Positions 13,268 to 27,199 are shown, numbered from the stretch's first letter. The stretch: 64,000 nt of DNA from Aselliscus stoliczkanus (GCA_033961575.1 CM066735.1:90031449-90095448), one strand, 5' to 3'. Program-made: numbers and translations. Notes: a model not told the origin generated them from the sequence alone.

Positions 13268-13520
13268 GAGGCAGTCCAGTGGTTGTGGGCTTGGGTCCTG
13301 CTGCTGGATGGCCTCGGTTCAAATCCCACCTCTGCCTGTTATTAACTATGATCTTGGATAAGTCACTTAACTTTTCTGTGCCTTGCTTCCTCATCTTTAA
13401 AATGGGGAGAATAATAGTTTCTATCTCATGGGGTTGTTATGAAGAGGTAATGAGCTAACATATGTTAAGAGCTTTAAAAAATATAAGTACTCAAAACTTA
13501 TTAGCTATTATTATTATTAC
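13268..13520 (+). repeat. MIR SINE, near full length
   Basis: The tRNA-related head GTGGTTGTGGGCTTGGGTCC is followed by the core CTTGGATAAGTCACTTAAC, TCATCTTTAAAATGGGGAG and a TTATTATTATTAC tail. One of the best-preserved MIRs in the window. Confidence 0.9.
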
Positions 13521-14317
13521 TTGTCTACCTTTGAAGGTAGACAGTAGCTTTCACAAAGCAAATGGAAATGGCAAAATGTGCAAAGGAAGCTGTAACTAAA
13601 AGTAAGGTGAGAGTGGGAAAGAAAGCAAGCTGTATGCAGGTGGAGAGAAGAGGGAAAAAAGTCTGGGAGGTACCATAGGTACAGTAAGGTGAGGATGAAA
13701 AGAAATGATGTTCCGCAAGTGTCTTGCACACAAGCCATGCTTGTCACTAGCTGATAGGCTTATTCATTGGCCACCGGCTGCACATGCCTAACCGGGGGAG
13801 CTGTTCATTTTAATAGTTTATGCATTTCCATTTCCGGTTCTAAAAGGAAAGTACATGCTATGGGTTTCGGGACTAGCTTTTCTTTTATGTTGCTCAAGTC
13901 TTTCACAGTAATTTTCATCCCAGGGAAGAAATTCAAAAACTTGATTTTTTAATTCTCATCCATGATCTCTCCTTAGCATCTAAAGCAGAAGTTGCAAACT
14001 GCTAATCCACCAGCTGAGCGGAGCCAAAAGACATGTTTATTTTGGCTCAGGTAGTGGTGGCCGGCAGTCTTTTAAAAACTTTTAAATTTGTTGCCAACAT
14101 TTAAAAAGTAGGAGATTTCAATTGCAAAAGAGATTGACTTAATGTTTCTGTCTAATATTTTCTTGATTAATATTATATGGTGTGAATGTTTTCCAGTAGT
14201 AGTGTAATGTCTGGAAAACTAGAAAAGACAGTGAAAAAACCATAGTTCTCAAGTCATAGTGAGAGTCACTTAAAATATTGGGAAACCTGACATTGCTAGT
14301 CCCACTTTCCCATTGGG

Positions 14318-14412
14318 CAATGGCTCTCAAAATGTGGTCCTCAGACTAGTACCTAGCATTACCTGGGAGCTGGTTCGAAAAGCAAATTCTCAGGCTCCCC
14401 ACAGAGAGCTGC
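14318..14412. mobile_element. MER20-like hAT fragment
   Basis: AATGGCTCTCAAAATGTGGT, then CATTACCTGGGAGCTGGTT and CAAATTCTCAGGCTCCC match the MER20 pattern in inverse orientation. Only one half is present. Confidence 0.6.
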
Positions 14413-14821
14413 TGTCTTTATAACACAGGCCCCCACTCTCTACTGTGTCAAATCAGCCTACATCACTCACTTACCTTCTGTCCCTCCTGATAAAGCACCT
14501 AAATTTTCAACTCCAATAGTAAAACTAACTCCAATAAGAAAAAGTAAATACAACTTCTCAAAGGGGCTAATTTTTGCAGAAACTGATCAGGTATCCTTTT
14601 ACCCTGAACTCAATTAAATGGAATGAGATATGTAGTGACTTTTAACTTTAGACTTATACGAAACATGACCAAAATGCATCCTTGCCATACCTCAAGGAGT
14701 AATGAATCAGAGAATGTTAAAGATGAAAAAGGGGGTAACCCTCGTTATTATTTCTAACTAACCTGGCTCGCATCACAGGTGAGAATCACATTCATAACTG
14801 AAAAGAGAAAGCGAACTGAGC

Positions 14822-14970
14822 TGGGGCCCAGTGACTTGGCCCAGATCCTACACCTCTTCTGGAAACTGTGGCAGTACCAGCACCTTCTTCATACAGCTGT
14901 TATGGGGATTAACAGAATTAAAATGGTGTCTGGCACATAGAAAGTGCCATATCAGTGCTTTCCTCGCTAA
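14822..14970 (+). repeat. MIR relic
   Basis: TATGGGGATTAACAGAATTA and GTGTCTGGCACATAGAAAGT are MIR 3'-half phrases. Confidence 0.6.
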
Positions 14971-15024
14971 AGGAACACTGTTGAGTCCACTACAGTGCTT
15001 ATTTCTCCAAATAATTCTAATGCC

Positions 15025-15128
15025 CAGATGAGTTATTATTTTCATTCTACAAAAGATAAAACTAGGTTTCAGCTGCTTGTCCAAAAAAGTGGGGGTGGGA
15101 GGATTTGAACCCAGGCCACTCAAGTCCC
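15025..15128 (-). repeat. MIR relic, opposite orientation
   Basis: TTATTATTTTCATTCTACAA, then GGATTTGAACCCAGGCCACT is the reverse complement of the MIR core and head. Confidence 0.65.
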
Positions 15129-16904
15129 AGTCGAATGGAAATCACTAGCTCAGGCTGAGGGGATGCAAATCAATAATAAGAAAGGCAGGAATCACACCAC
15201 TGTAATATTCCATCTCACCAAGGCTGAGCCCTCTGTGAAGTACACAAACCTCTCTTTTCCAAAGAAATACAACCAGTCTTTTGTTATTCTGGGATAATAG
15301 TCAGTGTATGGGTCATTCAAGTTCTTTCCCAGCTTCCTGGTCACTGCATTGCTGATAATGCATGAACAGGGGAAGGGAGCGGAAGTCAAATCCATCTATT
15401 TTGCTGTATGTGACTGTTATTCAAAACATCCAGTGGGGGAGGGGTTGAAACACACCGTGGGACTCATATGATCTGTGGATTCTGTGATGAGTGATAATCC
15501 AGCCTCTTTTATAACAGATAATGGAGGCCTGGTAGTTGGTAACCCAATGAAATGTTTGAGACAAGTGGGAGATCTGAAGACTTCCAAGCTCTCACAACTC
15601 TGCCTAACCAAGTAGCAAAAAGCCACCAAAAACACTTTCGTCATTCTACAGATCTCCTTAAAATCTACAAAATTCAAAACTTTAAAAGGTCATTGCTGCA
15701 AGTACTTATTTACAAAGACATGAACAAAATTCAGAACATTTCACTGTGTTTATATTTTAAATAGGAACAAATTAACAAATGGCTTTTGGAGTTTTAATCT
15801 AATTTGAAATGTAAAAAAAGAAAATAAAGTTTATGGTCAGAGAAGGGCATGGATTTCATAACACCATGCACAACAAGGTTGAAATTTTTAAAATTAGTCA
15901 TCTAAAAATAAAGTAAAACATCTCTCATTTCATAATACAGTATATCCTAATAACACCAATGAATGCTCCATGATGGAGTCACTGAGTAATTTTTAAGTAA
16001 ATACCCATGCATATTTTCACATTGCCCTTCCCTTGACATGCTGTACTTTACGAAAATTCATGTCCAAGTTCAAAGAGAAAAAAAAAAAGAAGAAAGACAG
16101 ACAGCATTTTTTTAAAGAGCCCAGCCTTGGAAGTATGTACAGAATTTATGCATGTTTCAAGTGCTCCTTCTCTTTTGCCAGAGGGTGTAATTAAAGGGCT
16201 GTAGACAACTTCCAAATGCAGGCCAAAGAGAATTTCGGTCAAAGTCAATGGGAGTTCAGCACCCTGACTATGCACAGGAATAGCTTGCCCAAAACGAAAT
16301 AAATAACTATCTTGGCAGGGACCACAGGGAAGGACAGGGAAGAGAGCATCTCACATTAGAACCCACATTTTGTAAAACGCAAACCACTCCGTGGTCTATA
16401 ATCAGTAAGATAATAATCATACGATCTGACACAAGCCAGGGGAATGCAGGGGGCCTAAACTTGAGGTTGCTCCCTGGGAGATGAGCCACAATCAGGTTCA
16501 ATAAAGATGGCAGAGCTGGGTCTCACTTGGGCCTTCTGCTTTACTGTTTCCTTCTCTTTTGTCAGAGACATTATGTACACCCTAAGTGTATTTCATTCTT
16601 TTAGTTACCTTTGAAACAAGAACCCACTCACAGCAGCTTACAGGTGGATGGTGGCCAAAGGCTCCCCCAACATTTAACTCAATGAATGCATCCTCTAAAG
16701 CAGGGCAAGACTGGTGGTGGGAAACCCCGATTCCCTCCGTCCCTCTAGGTTCCCACCTGTTTTTCAAAGGGACCCATGAGTCTTCCTACTACATAAAGAT
16801 GCATATTTTTCCCTAAGAACAGACTCCTAAGAACGAGCCACCTACTTCATCGGGTGAAAAAAGAGCCTGTGGTATAAAACAAAACCCAATTTGCAGCAGA
16901 CTGG
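15129..16904. other. Unassigned intronic DNA
   Basis: Unique-looking sequence with A-runs near 16078-16092. Short open frames exist, but none has a recognisable product, splice structure or compositional support. Confidence 0.5.
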
Positions 16905-18140
16905 ATTTTCTAAAGATGGCCACCATGGTATCTCCCACTTTTAGGGTTCCTCTAAAGTGACCCTAGCTCTTTTCCAATGAGAAAAAGGCCTATGTCCCTT
17001 TCCCTTCAGTCTGGGTGAGTTTGTGACTGTTTTGACCAATAGAATTTGACAGAAGGGACATGACGGGACTTCTAAGGCTAGGAAATAAAAGGCCATGTGG
17101 CTTCTACCTTTTCTTCTACAACCTTAGCTTTCAGACTTTTTTTTTTTTTTTTTTTTTAGCACAAAGGAAAGAATACTTGATTGCAATTAGGTAATACACA
17201 ATCACGGTTGGGTTAGGGACCGCTGGACTATATATTAATATAAGAAAAGAACAATGGGAGACTTTTAATACTTCAAATCATGTTTCTTAATTTGAAAGAA
17301 AAAAAAAACTTCCTATGAATGATTTAGTTTGTTCCCTCTCTTTCTCTCCTTTTGTGACTCTTTTTCCAGCTTCCAGTTGGATATCTTGTCCCGAGCAGCC
17401 CACAGTGCCTTCTGACTGAACACATTCAGAACCAAACTCATTAGCCATCACCCCCTCTATTTGATCTTTCTCATTTGTTACTGGTTGTGCACTACAGTAA
17501 AGTCTTGGTCTGGGGGACATTGCTTAATGAAGGCTGTCTATGATTCTCTTTGGTGTTGGCCTTGCCTAGCTCAAAAGCAGAGAGAAATAACTACAGTATA
17601 TATGCTACAACTGAGCATCACCACATGGATAGTCAAAAGTATCCTCAGATGTTTCAAACTTTAGTACTGCAAACTCAGAGTCATACGGGGATTTTGGCCA
17701 AGCCCAGGAAGGTCCTCCTACAGCTTACGTATGGGCGTTAATAGGAAGACTCCTGAGCTTTCAGACTTCTGAGCCACCATAGAATAATAAGTCTACTAAC
17801 TCTGAGGCTGCCATTTTGTGAGGAAGCCCACGCAATACTGAAAAGCTACACGTTGATTTTCCTATCAACAGGCAGCATCAATTACCAGATGCAAAACTGA
17901 AGGCACCTGCAAATGATTCCACCTCCCAGACATTGAGATACTGCCAGATGTCGAATCTTTTTAGCTGAGGCACCAGACAGCATGGAGGACAGATAAGCCA
18001 TGCCCACTGTGCCCTGTATAAATTTCTGACCCAAAGGCTCTGTGAACAACAACAGTAATGACAAAATTGTTTTATGCCTCTAAGATTTGCAATGGCTTGT
18101 CATGCAGTGGTGATAACTGGAACATACTATTTGGAGGACT
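16905..18140 (+). mobile_element. MLT1-type (ERVL-MaLR) solo LTR, split by a later insertion
   Basis: GGATTTTCTAAAGATGGCCA through GGCCATGTGGCTTCTACC forms the left part (16905-17138). GAGCCACCATAGAATAATAA through TGGCTTGTCATGCAGTGG forms the right part (17756-18140). The pieces are separated by the insertion at 17139-17755. No internal retroviral genes remain. Confidence 0.7.
17139..17755 (-). pseudogene. Probable processed retrocopy of unknown transcript
   Basis: A roughly 617-bp block inserted in the MLT1 LTR is flanked by perfect 13-bp duplications, AGCTTTCAGACTT, at 17126-17138 and 17756-17768. On the minus strand it ends in about 20 A (17139-17158 as T). That is the signature of L1-mediated reverse transcription of a polyadenylated RNA. 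The longest frame (17520-17287) reads MSPRPRLYCSAQPVTNEKDQ onward for 77 residues and has no motif I recognise. Its start codon as an ATG is at 17520 on minus. The end near the tail includes an hAT-like fragment (CAGCGGTCCCTAACC), so the source RNA was probably a 3' UTR or a noncoding transcript. The parent gene is unknown. Confidence 0.65.
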
Positions 18141-20877
18141 GAGGGTCATTTTAATCCTACACGATTTTTATCTTATAAACTTATGTTAGAATTTAAACCC
18201 TAAGGAAGAAGGGATTCCCCCTCTCTCTGTCTTACCTACAAAATAAAGTTATTATAAAAAGCAAGAAGATATTGTATTCAAGAACTCTCAGTAAACTGCA
18301 GTATGCCCTGGGCTTGTTAGTAACTACAGGATTTATCATTTCATAATGAAAAGAAGGCATCTGTTATTTCACTGGTGTATATGACAAATGGGGAAAGACC
18401 AATATTTGATATTCAAAACCAGTTCAACTGGAGGCTAAGAAGTGACTTTAATAATTGATAAGAAAACAGTCACCCTCGGCAGACACCAACAAGCCATCTT
18501 ATCAGCCAGCAAACTGTGCCCAAATGTTCTTGCTTCATCTATTCAATGCTCAAGAGCAGTGGCAATGGGTAGCAGGGAAGAGAGAGCCAGACAGATGGGG
18601 TGGACATCCCTGTATACTTCTGAGTGCTCAGAGGAGAACTTGCCTAAAAATTAAAAAGGAATGAGTAACGATGCTTACTAAAATTGTCATTCTTCCTTTC
18701 CCATCTAGGACATTTTCAGCTAACATTCCCCAAACCATGTTCTTCTCCACCTGCCCCCTAGCCTTTGCCCTTTAATAACTTGGACCTAACACAATCATTG
18801 GGGGAAAATTTGCTCAATTTTTCCCCATTCCTCCACATATTATCAATTACAGATTCATTCAACCTTTCAGTGCCCACCCACATCATAATAAGTTTTGTTG
18901 TAGGTGCTGGAAATACAGAAGAGAATAAGAATTAATAAAATAATTTCCAATAGCAGTAAGTACTACAAAGGAAGTTCCTGGCACATCAGGATGGCTACCA
19001 GCACTTCTATTTCAATGAAGACTCAACACACCACATGGAAGAAATGATGCTTATACAGAAAAGGACAGCTGTGGGCCTAAAACTATCCAGTCTCACATAA
19101 AAATAGGGCTAGCAACTGTCCTTTACCTTCTTGGGTGGTTTCCCTAGAGAAGTAGGGAAGATTACTGAGAAATAAAATGACAGATATGTTACGATCAAAT
19201 TCAATTAAGAGAAAGGAAATTTTGGGTGGGGCATAATATTTTTTCCTGAATCTATCCTGTGAACTATTCTTAAAGAACTTATAAAAAAAAAAAAAAGAAA
19301 AGATAAAATGTTGGCAGAGAAGAATGGTTTAACAAATAGAAGGCACAGACAAATAAGAGTGTTTTTACCCAAAGAGTTTTATATAAACCAAGTTTGATAG
19401 TGATGGGGAGAGAACTCTTCTTCCATGGCATGTGAATGTGACTATAGGTATGAGACAACTGCATTGAAAAAAATCATATGAATATGGGGGAAAAACACAA
19501 TTCTTGGAGTAGAGGGGGTTAAACATCAATGATGCTTACCAATATTGTCCATTCTCTTCTTCTAGACATATGGCATGATTACATCGCTCCATTCCATTTG
19601 TAAGGCCATAAACACTGTTATAGTCAGTGAATTGTGCATGGAAGTGACAGCGCTCCAACAAAGAGAGGGCCTTCCTGACAGGACTAGAGAGGTGACTTGT
19701 GTCTCACCCAGCAAGGCTTCAGAACCAAAGATTTACCCACAATACTATGCGCTCCCAGACAACTTGAAGAAAAAGCTTGAGCATGTGTAATAAAGATAGC
19801 AAGTTTCAAAAAAACTATCTGAATTGTTTTTTTCTATCCAATTTAAACAGTTCTATGGGTCTTTATAGGAAGTTCAGCTTTTATTTTAAAATAAAGTTAT
19901 TAAAATACTAAAATACTTAAACACATCTTCAGTCTACACCACAGGCTTATAACAACTGATAATGGCCAACCCACTCTGACATCATATAGGCAAAGATTAG
20001 TTCCTTGCCTATATGGTCGCTATTATCACCTCTCATTCAATGCTGCTATTGTTATTAGTGCATATAGTAGAGAACAGAAATACTATTGCTGAGGCCCAGA
20101 GCTCATGAAAGACAAGATGGATGACACAGAATCAAATAATAAAGGAACACCTGATCTAGATTCACTAATTCAAAATATTTTTTAGGTTTATTAAACCACC
20201 AGATCTATGATATCAATCCTGTGGACTTGCTTAGCAATCATTCCACATGTAGGTATGGCAAAAATAAATGATTTCATTATGAGTTTGGGTTTAAATCCAA
20301 ATATAGATGGTGACAAGGAGACTCATTCAAGCTTTATGATGTAATTCAAAATTTTATGCAGATCCTACCTGACACAAATATTTACACAATAAATTCGATA
20401 TCTGTATGTATAATTGGTACATGAGACTCAACGTTTTGGTCAACAGGCAAGAATTAACACCAATCATTTAAACAGCACATTATTTCTCAACTAACTCTTA
20501 AAGCAGGAAATAATCATTTAAGATCCAAATACAATTGGATAAGGAATTTTACATTTGATGCCATTTTGTAGAAATCACCAGAATTAGTGAACTCAATCTC
20601 TAACACCCTTTCCCATAATTCCCGGCATTGGACTGGTACCTTTTAGACTTTTTCGATCACAGTTCAACACAACATATATAGTGAGAGCTATTCAAGCATG
20701 TTAGCACACTGTTTTTGATGAAATCATAAACATGGTATTATTGTGCATTCAGATGGAAAAGATGCTATCAAAAGATATTATGGAGTACTGGGTCTAAAAG
20801 TTTCCTAACTTAAGATACCAACCAGTTAAAGAAAGGAGCATCTAACCTAAAAGGACATGACTCTGGAAAACTGATAA

Positions 20878-20908
<31 letters not shown>

Positions 20909-22974
20909 CCCCCCACCAAATTATATTATTCTGAAACTAATAATTATTTATGTTAATGAGGAGGAACATAAATTAGGTCAGCAGCTTTCAAAAGTATTTC
21001 TTGGTTAAAAGTATGGCCACGTTCCCAAAGTCGCCAGATATAGCACAGCTCATGTACAATTTGAGAATGATATACAGTAGATCCAAACTAAAATTCTTGT
21101 TTCCCTGAGGAGCAGTCAGATGATCCCTGCTGGATTTGACTAATAAGGATAATTTTCATGATTTGGGGGACTTTCCAGGCCCGCATGAATGGTGGTGTTG
21201 TATATTTAGAATGCTGCTATTTTCAGATTCGAAAGCATACTAACATTCGAAAAAAACTAACATTTGCTTGATCATTCTAGTTTCTCCAAGTTTGTTTAAC
21301 CATGAAAATCCTTCACAAAACCAAAGTGTTCCCCCTCTCACCAACCTACCTCAGAGTTTTCTACTGCTCATAGAAGGCTCACAGAACCTGAGAAGTACAT
21401 TTTCCGTGCTCCAGCTCAGAGCTACAGACAACATAAAGGATTTTTTTTTCCAGGCACAGAAAAAGCCTCCACAGAAGCAGAACTAAGAGGGTCACTGAAG
21501 ATTTTGCTTTTACTTATTGGAATATTTACTTTGCAAATCCACCAATCTCTGTTATAAATGAAGCATTACATGAAACTCTGAGAAGGAGGCGGGGACCCAT
21601 GTGAAAACCCCAGAGCTCCTCAGGAACACTTGAGGACAAGCTAATAAGTTAAATTTACTATATATGCCTCTCACACTTTGACACCAGTGAATAGGAAGCA
21701 GGCGCCATGGCAGCTGGGCCACCTTGACTGTACTGTACTGACAAGCTTGATGACAAACTTTATGAAAACAGTTTTACCTTGTACACTTAAGTCGCCTGCA
21801 CTTCACTGCTTTTGAAATAAAACAAAACCAACCCAAGCAAAAATGCCCCAGGCGACAGTGCTGGTCACAGAACTGGTGCCAGAAATCCGGGCAGGACGTT
21901 GCTAGCAAAGGAATGTCATCTTTTCAATATGCAACAAGGAACACAGCTCTAATGGGGCAGGCCTGCCAGAACCCCAACTTTTCCCCCTTCAACCCAAACA
22001 ATGCTAGCATTGTACAGGCGGGAGACGCACACAGATTTTTATTCCCTTCTCTAGAGTTTTTTCAGGGATGAGTTCTAGGGTCCACAGCACAAAATTTCCC
22101 CCATTTTGGCATTGCTTGTCCATAGGAGACATCCAGCCACATTTCCTGAAGTGGAAAATTACTGAATGACAACAGAAAAGACAGTGCATAAAGGAACAAG
22201 AGAAATTCTATCCCCAAAGAAACTATCATGGCAAGAGAAACTCAGTAATAAAGAAATATCTAGAAAGATGTGTGTTTTTCATGACATGAGTGTTGTGTTG
22301 TATGTAATACTATGATTCTTGTGCTTAAGGACACATATTTTTGGTACAACATGAAAATAGAAAACTATTTCATCCGGTGTTCCACAGACGGGACAGCAAT
22401 CTAGTTCCAAAGCTGGAGGAAGAACTGGCTTTGTAGGTCTTAATAAAAGACATATGTCAGTCTCCAACAGTTTGCTTGCCGAGGGGATTTTCTGGGGTCA
22501 TTCCGGCTACATGTGATGTTAGCCTTGTGGACTGACACTTGAATCTAATCCCTGATAAAGGTCTAACTCTTCAGAGTAAGGCTTTCCCAATCTCTCAAAA
22601 TATCAAAACAGAACATACGAGGAATATGGAGATATTTAGAACCACAGACTTTAAAAAGATAGTTTGATAAGGTTCAGGAAAAATTCAGAAATGCATCCAA
22701 GTTGGTTTCCACAATAACCATTTAAGTAACAGAATCAGATTCTAAATCAAGGGCTCGGATGGTAGATTTTGGTCTCATAAACCCTATTTTAGTTTCCTCA
22801 TCTGTGAAACGGAGGGGGAAAAAAAACCTGTCCCACCCACTTCTCTAACTGTAATGATGATCAAACACAAAACCAAAGGCAGAAACTGTTAGCTCCCCAC
22901 CAAATTCATCATTGCTTTCCATAATAATAGGTCTGTACCTGGGTACATGGCTAGATCACATCTCTTGCAGTTGG
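18141..22974. other. Unassigned intronic DNA
   Basis: Mainly unique-looking AT-rich sequence. A weak L2-like stretch at 18840-18960 (GTAGGTGCTGGAAATACAGA) is the only dispersed repeat I can suggest, apart from the AAT tract listed separately. No coding support was found. Confidence 0.5.
20879..20908 (+). repeat. (AAT)n microsatellite
   Basis: About ten uninterrupted AAT/ATA units. Confidence 0.95.
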
Positions 22975-23272
22975 TTTTGGTCATGTGAGCAGTTTTGACC
23001 AAAAACATCTGCCCCTCCAGGCCCTGGGTTTTAAGAAGCAGGTAGGCTGCCTTCTCCAGGCTCTCTTTCCCATTTCAGGTGATGCTAAAGACCTAGCAGA
23101 TGCCAAGCTGTAACATGGGAAGGAGCCTGACTTCAGAATCACTGTGTGGAAGAGAGAAGGTACCAACCAGAACACATGCCTTGAACTGTTGTGTGAGAAA
23201 GAAATTCTGTACGAAATATTAAATCTTTTGTGGTTTTCTTGTTTGTACTGTGACAAAGCGCAACCTAATTTA
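22975..23272 (+). mobile_element. MLT1-like LTR fragment
   Basis: TTGGTCATGTGAGCAGTTTT and CCTTGAACTGTTGTGTGAGA, with AAAGAAATTCTGTACG, resemble the 3' half of MLT1 LTRs (ACTGTCGTGTGAGAGAGAAA type). Confidence 0.5.
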
Positions 23273-24834
23273 ATTCCATATGTGAAAGTGCTTTTGAAAC
23301 ACTAAGAGGCAATCTAAATGTAAGATATTTTTATTGTTTCTATGGTTTTATACAGTTATACAGGTGGGGAGAGAGGCAACCGTACAGAGTGGGAAGACAA
23401 GGGGCTTGCGACCGTGACCTCATGAAGAGAAATACAGGGTCTAGATAAAACAGGATGCTCTTCCCAGATGATTTCACTTCTTATTACTTCTTTCCAAGAG
23501 TTCACCCAGGAGAAGGAAATATAGAATTGAAAGCTCTCTATTTAACCTCTCTAGTAAAAGGTTTAGACAGAGAGAAGGCTGAAACACTCATCTCCCAAAA
23601 GTAACTAAATCATTATCTATGATGGTGTAAATTTTACTTAAACAGAAATGATTATCAGTCATAATTTATATTGTTCTTGGGAACTCCAAAAGTATACTTC
23701 TATTTCTCTGACAAAAATACATTTTTGGTTTTGTTTGGTATAATGGTAATACATTGTCACAATTCATTTTTAGATGATGGTTGGTCCCTAGGAATTTGTA
23801 AAAGCAACGTTTTTTGCTCCCTACCCCCGATTTGCTTTAAGTCAGAAAACAGAGTGTTGACTTTTGGTGAATTTTTTTCTTTTTTTAATGACCAAACCAT
23901 GAAACAGACTTGAGACCTCACTGGGAGGTGAGCCATTTTTAAATCAACAGGTTTACTATGAATACTGGGAATTATTTCTCTACTCTATGTCAGAGGTAAA
24001 ACCCTTACCAAAAATTACAGATGTTTAGTGTGTTTAACAAAAATAGCAAATGAAAGTGTTTTTGATATTTTAAAACAACAAAGTAAGCATTTAAATAAGC
24101 ATTTATGAACATCTAACTATTAAAAGATTTATAAACCACTTAAAACCACCAAATTAAACAAACTATTATCAACCAGCCAACATTAAAAAAAAAAAAAAAA
24201 AAGGGTTGCAGGCTAACGCAGAATTTGCTTCTCCATTTCCTGTTCATTTATGCACCAGAAGGAAAAAAAAGATAGATTTTCCTGTCATTTCAACCCAAAA
24301 TGATTTCTCAATTTAGAATAACATTTGTCCAGAAGAAGAAACGGGTTTCGCCTTGTGTAGGAACTATTACAAGGGAAAGCCAGACTGCCATTTGAGCCGT
24401 TTCGATATTTCAAGATATGGAGGTAAATTCTGGATGTCAAGATTTTTATTGTCTTTAGAGCGCTAAGAGCCTACAGCATTCTTGAGTATATCATGCCAGA
24501 TGCTAATACTTAATAGTTTGCTTAAAAGACAACCTCCAAGAGAACAGATCTTTTGGAGTGTAGGGTTAATTCAGAGGTGGAAGGCAGAAATTACTAAGCG
24601 AATGAGTTGGACTTTGGCCACCAAAGATCCTTGCCCTGTTTAGAAAATTTCATAAGTTTACATGAATGTGTCATCACAAACCTTATATAATGAGGTGCAA
24701 TTCATTATATAATTAGATTATATAAACTTACACTACCATGTACTTTACCGCAGCTATATCTACTTTATTACATGCCATTTATTACTATGTTAATTACTAT
24801 ATATTTAGATCTAATTTCTGATCAAAAAATTTGA
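23273..24834. other. Unassigned intronic DNA
   Basis: No gene or clear repeat. An 18-base A-run lies at 24185-24202. AT-rich tracts at 24680-24810 (TATATAATTAGATTATATAA) are locally palindromic. Confidence 0.5.
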
Positions 24835-25062
24835 TGCATTGAGGCCCTACTATGTGTAGGCATGGGTAATAAAACTGTGACAAAGAACCAGCTCCAGCTC
24901 TCCCAGAGTTTAGAGTGTGACAGAAGAGGCTGCTATCAAAGAAATGATTCCACAAATAATAAGTTAGTTACAGATGTATTAAGTGCTACGAAGGAGAACA
25001 ACAGGAAATGTAAAAGAGGGAAACCTAACCTGGGGGTTCAGAGAAGACTTCTCTGAAGGAAT
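24835..25062 (+). repeat. Ancient L2-like or similar interspersed repeat
   Basis: CCCTACTATGTGTAGGCATG, CCAGAGTTTAGAGTGTGACA, GTATTAAGTGCTACGAAGG and CAGAGAAGACTTCTCTGAAG follow a common mammalian repeat pattern in order. The family name is uncertain. Confidence 0.5.
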
Positions 25063-25897
25063 GATGCAACAAGTCCCCTTGCACATCTTTAATGCCTGGC
25101 TGATCCCCAGTTGCTTGCACGAGGCGATGCAAAACTGACGTTAACAGAATGTGTGAGTTGCCAATTTTCCACCTAATTCTTCATAGGCTAGTTCAAGTTC
25201 CCTTGCTTTCAGATTCATCTTCGAATTTTGCATGGAACACTGCCCTCCCCTTCGTCATGTGGAAAATGCTCGCTCACACATCTATAAAATGGTCTCTTCT
25301 CTAAAGCCTTCCCGGAATGTGTCAGAGGAACGTGAGGCCGCTGCGCTGAGCCCATCAAGCTCCCAGACCACAAGTGTCACAGTACATGGTACCTGCGCTT
25401 TGGTTTCCTTGCCCATTCATTCATCCACATATTCAAAAATTATTTACTACATACCTATTGTTTAACAGGCACTGCTCTATGTCCTTTCTAAACATTGGGA
25501 CACAATATTGGGAACAAAATACATGAAAACCTTTAGTTTCCATACTGAGGGCCTGTCTTATAGAAGGTGTTTCATAAACATCTGATGAAGGAGAATAAAT
25601 TCTCCATCGTTGGCCGATTTTAAAAAGAAGAGCTCTTTGGGTTTATGGGGGGAACTATTGCTCTGTGTGGTTCAAGGACTATAATAATGAACTTGATGGC
25701 AGGCTTCATAATTCACTTTCAGCTACTACAGCATATGCAGAGGCTGTCCTCTTAGTGGTATTGTTGTTAGTGTGTTACGTTGTTCTTGGGGCTCAATACT
25801 GCAGCAGACCCCTAAACAGAAGCAACTATCAGGGTGGGCAAAGCCAAAAGTATTCTCCAAACAGAGCATAAGGTTCATGGTTTTATCCATGCCAATT

Positions 25898-25931
25898 AAA
25901 AACAAACAAACAAACAAACAAACAAACAAAC
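25898..25931 (+). repeat. (CAAA)n microsatellite
   Basis: About eight CAAA units. Confidence 0.96.
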
Positions 25932-26689
25932 CAATGTCATTTTAAATAGCCTTGGCCAAATAAAATCACTAAGCACAAGTATAGTATTTAATAGAAGTTC
26001 TAAAATTAAGTACAGACATCCATCTTCCTGGTTGCACAACTTTTTGTGACTGAACACACTACTTGCTGTCTGCCAGAAAAGAAAAAAAAAGACAACAACA
26101 GCCCAGCAGCTGAACACTGTCATGGAGATGAGAGCCTCCCTTCTTCAGGGGCATGGAAAACAAAGGCAGATGAGAAAATGGACAAAATTAGCCCTGAGGG
26201 ACCGAGAGAGCCAGTGGAGTTTAAACTCTTAAAGGCTGCTTTAAATAGAAATCTACCAACGTGACCTTGAGCAAGCGTTTCCTCTGCGCCCTTGTGGAGA
26301 AGGCACGACATCATGGCTACACCCGGCCGCACCCCAGGGGCTCTGCATTGGGCTGGACAGTGGCTCCCAAATGCTGGCTTATGGATGGGAAGTTTCCACC
26401 CATCAATGGCAAAGCAGAGAGAACAAGGACAAAGCACTAGTTGGGAGCATGCCCGTGGGTGGGTCTTATCTGCTAGCTGTCCCTTCTTAGGAAAAGACTG
26501 CCTTGTAAGCTTTTCCTTCTACATTTTGTTGTAAAAATGTCATTCCTTTTATGAAATGATCAAAACAATAGGTTTGTTTTTATTTTAAGTATGCTCCCTC
26601 CTGTTTTTGTTTGTAATGTGTGGCCCCATGAAACCCCCAACCTAGACCATAAAACACCACTATTTCCTACCTTCTGTATCCAAGTGGCT

Positions 26690-26925
26690 GAAGCCATGGG
26701 GTATTTGCCAACAAGCATCGGGTTTCAATCCTTACACTACTGAAGGCTAGCTGTGTGACCTTGGCCAAGTTTCTTACCTTCTCTGAATCTCAGTTTCCTC
26801 ATCTGTAAAATGGGGATCATAAAGCCCACCCCCTGCAGCGCTGCTATGATAATTAAATGAGATATGGATATAAAATGCCCAAATTCCTGGGGTACAGAAG
26901 GTATCCAACAAGAATAGTTTTATCT
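26690..26925 (+). repeat. MIR SINE, near full length
   Basis: GGCTAGCTGTGTGACCTTGG, TCTCAGTTTCCTCATCTGTA and AAAATGGGGATCATAAAG are close to the MIR consensus. Confidence 0.9.
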
Positions 26926-27199
26926 TTGTCCCTATTCACCCCTGGACTTGCAAACACCAGGGACTCCCATGGCAGATGAGTCATCTCTAACGATAAACCA
27001 GTTCAATTGTAGGTTTCACCGCTTTAGTGTTTGTATTTGGCATACGACAAATACAAACTTGTGGATTTGCTGTCTGTTTGCAAATGTGCTGAGGCCCAGA
27101 GGAGTTAATGAACACAGAGAAGAGAGGAAGAAATGGCCCTAGAATCCAGTATCCATTTCTAACCTAAAATGCTTTCTTCTCTTACTCACACACCTGGTT

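Noticed and set aside
25898..25931. CRISPR-like short repeats
   Set aside because: It is a simple CAAA microsatellite with no spacers, in a mammalian genome.
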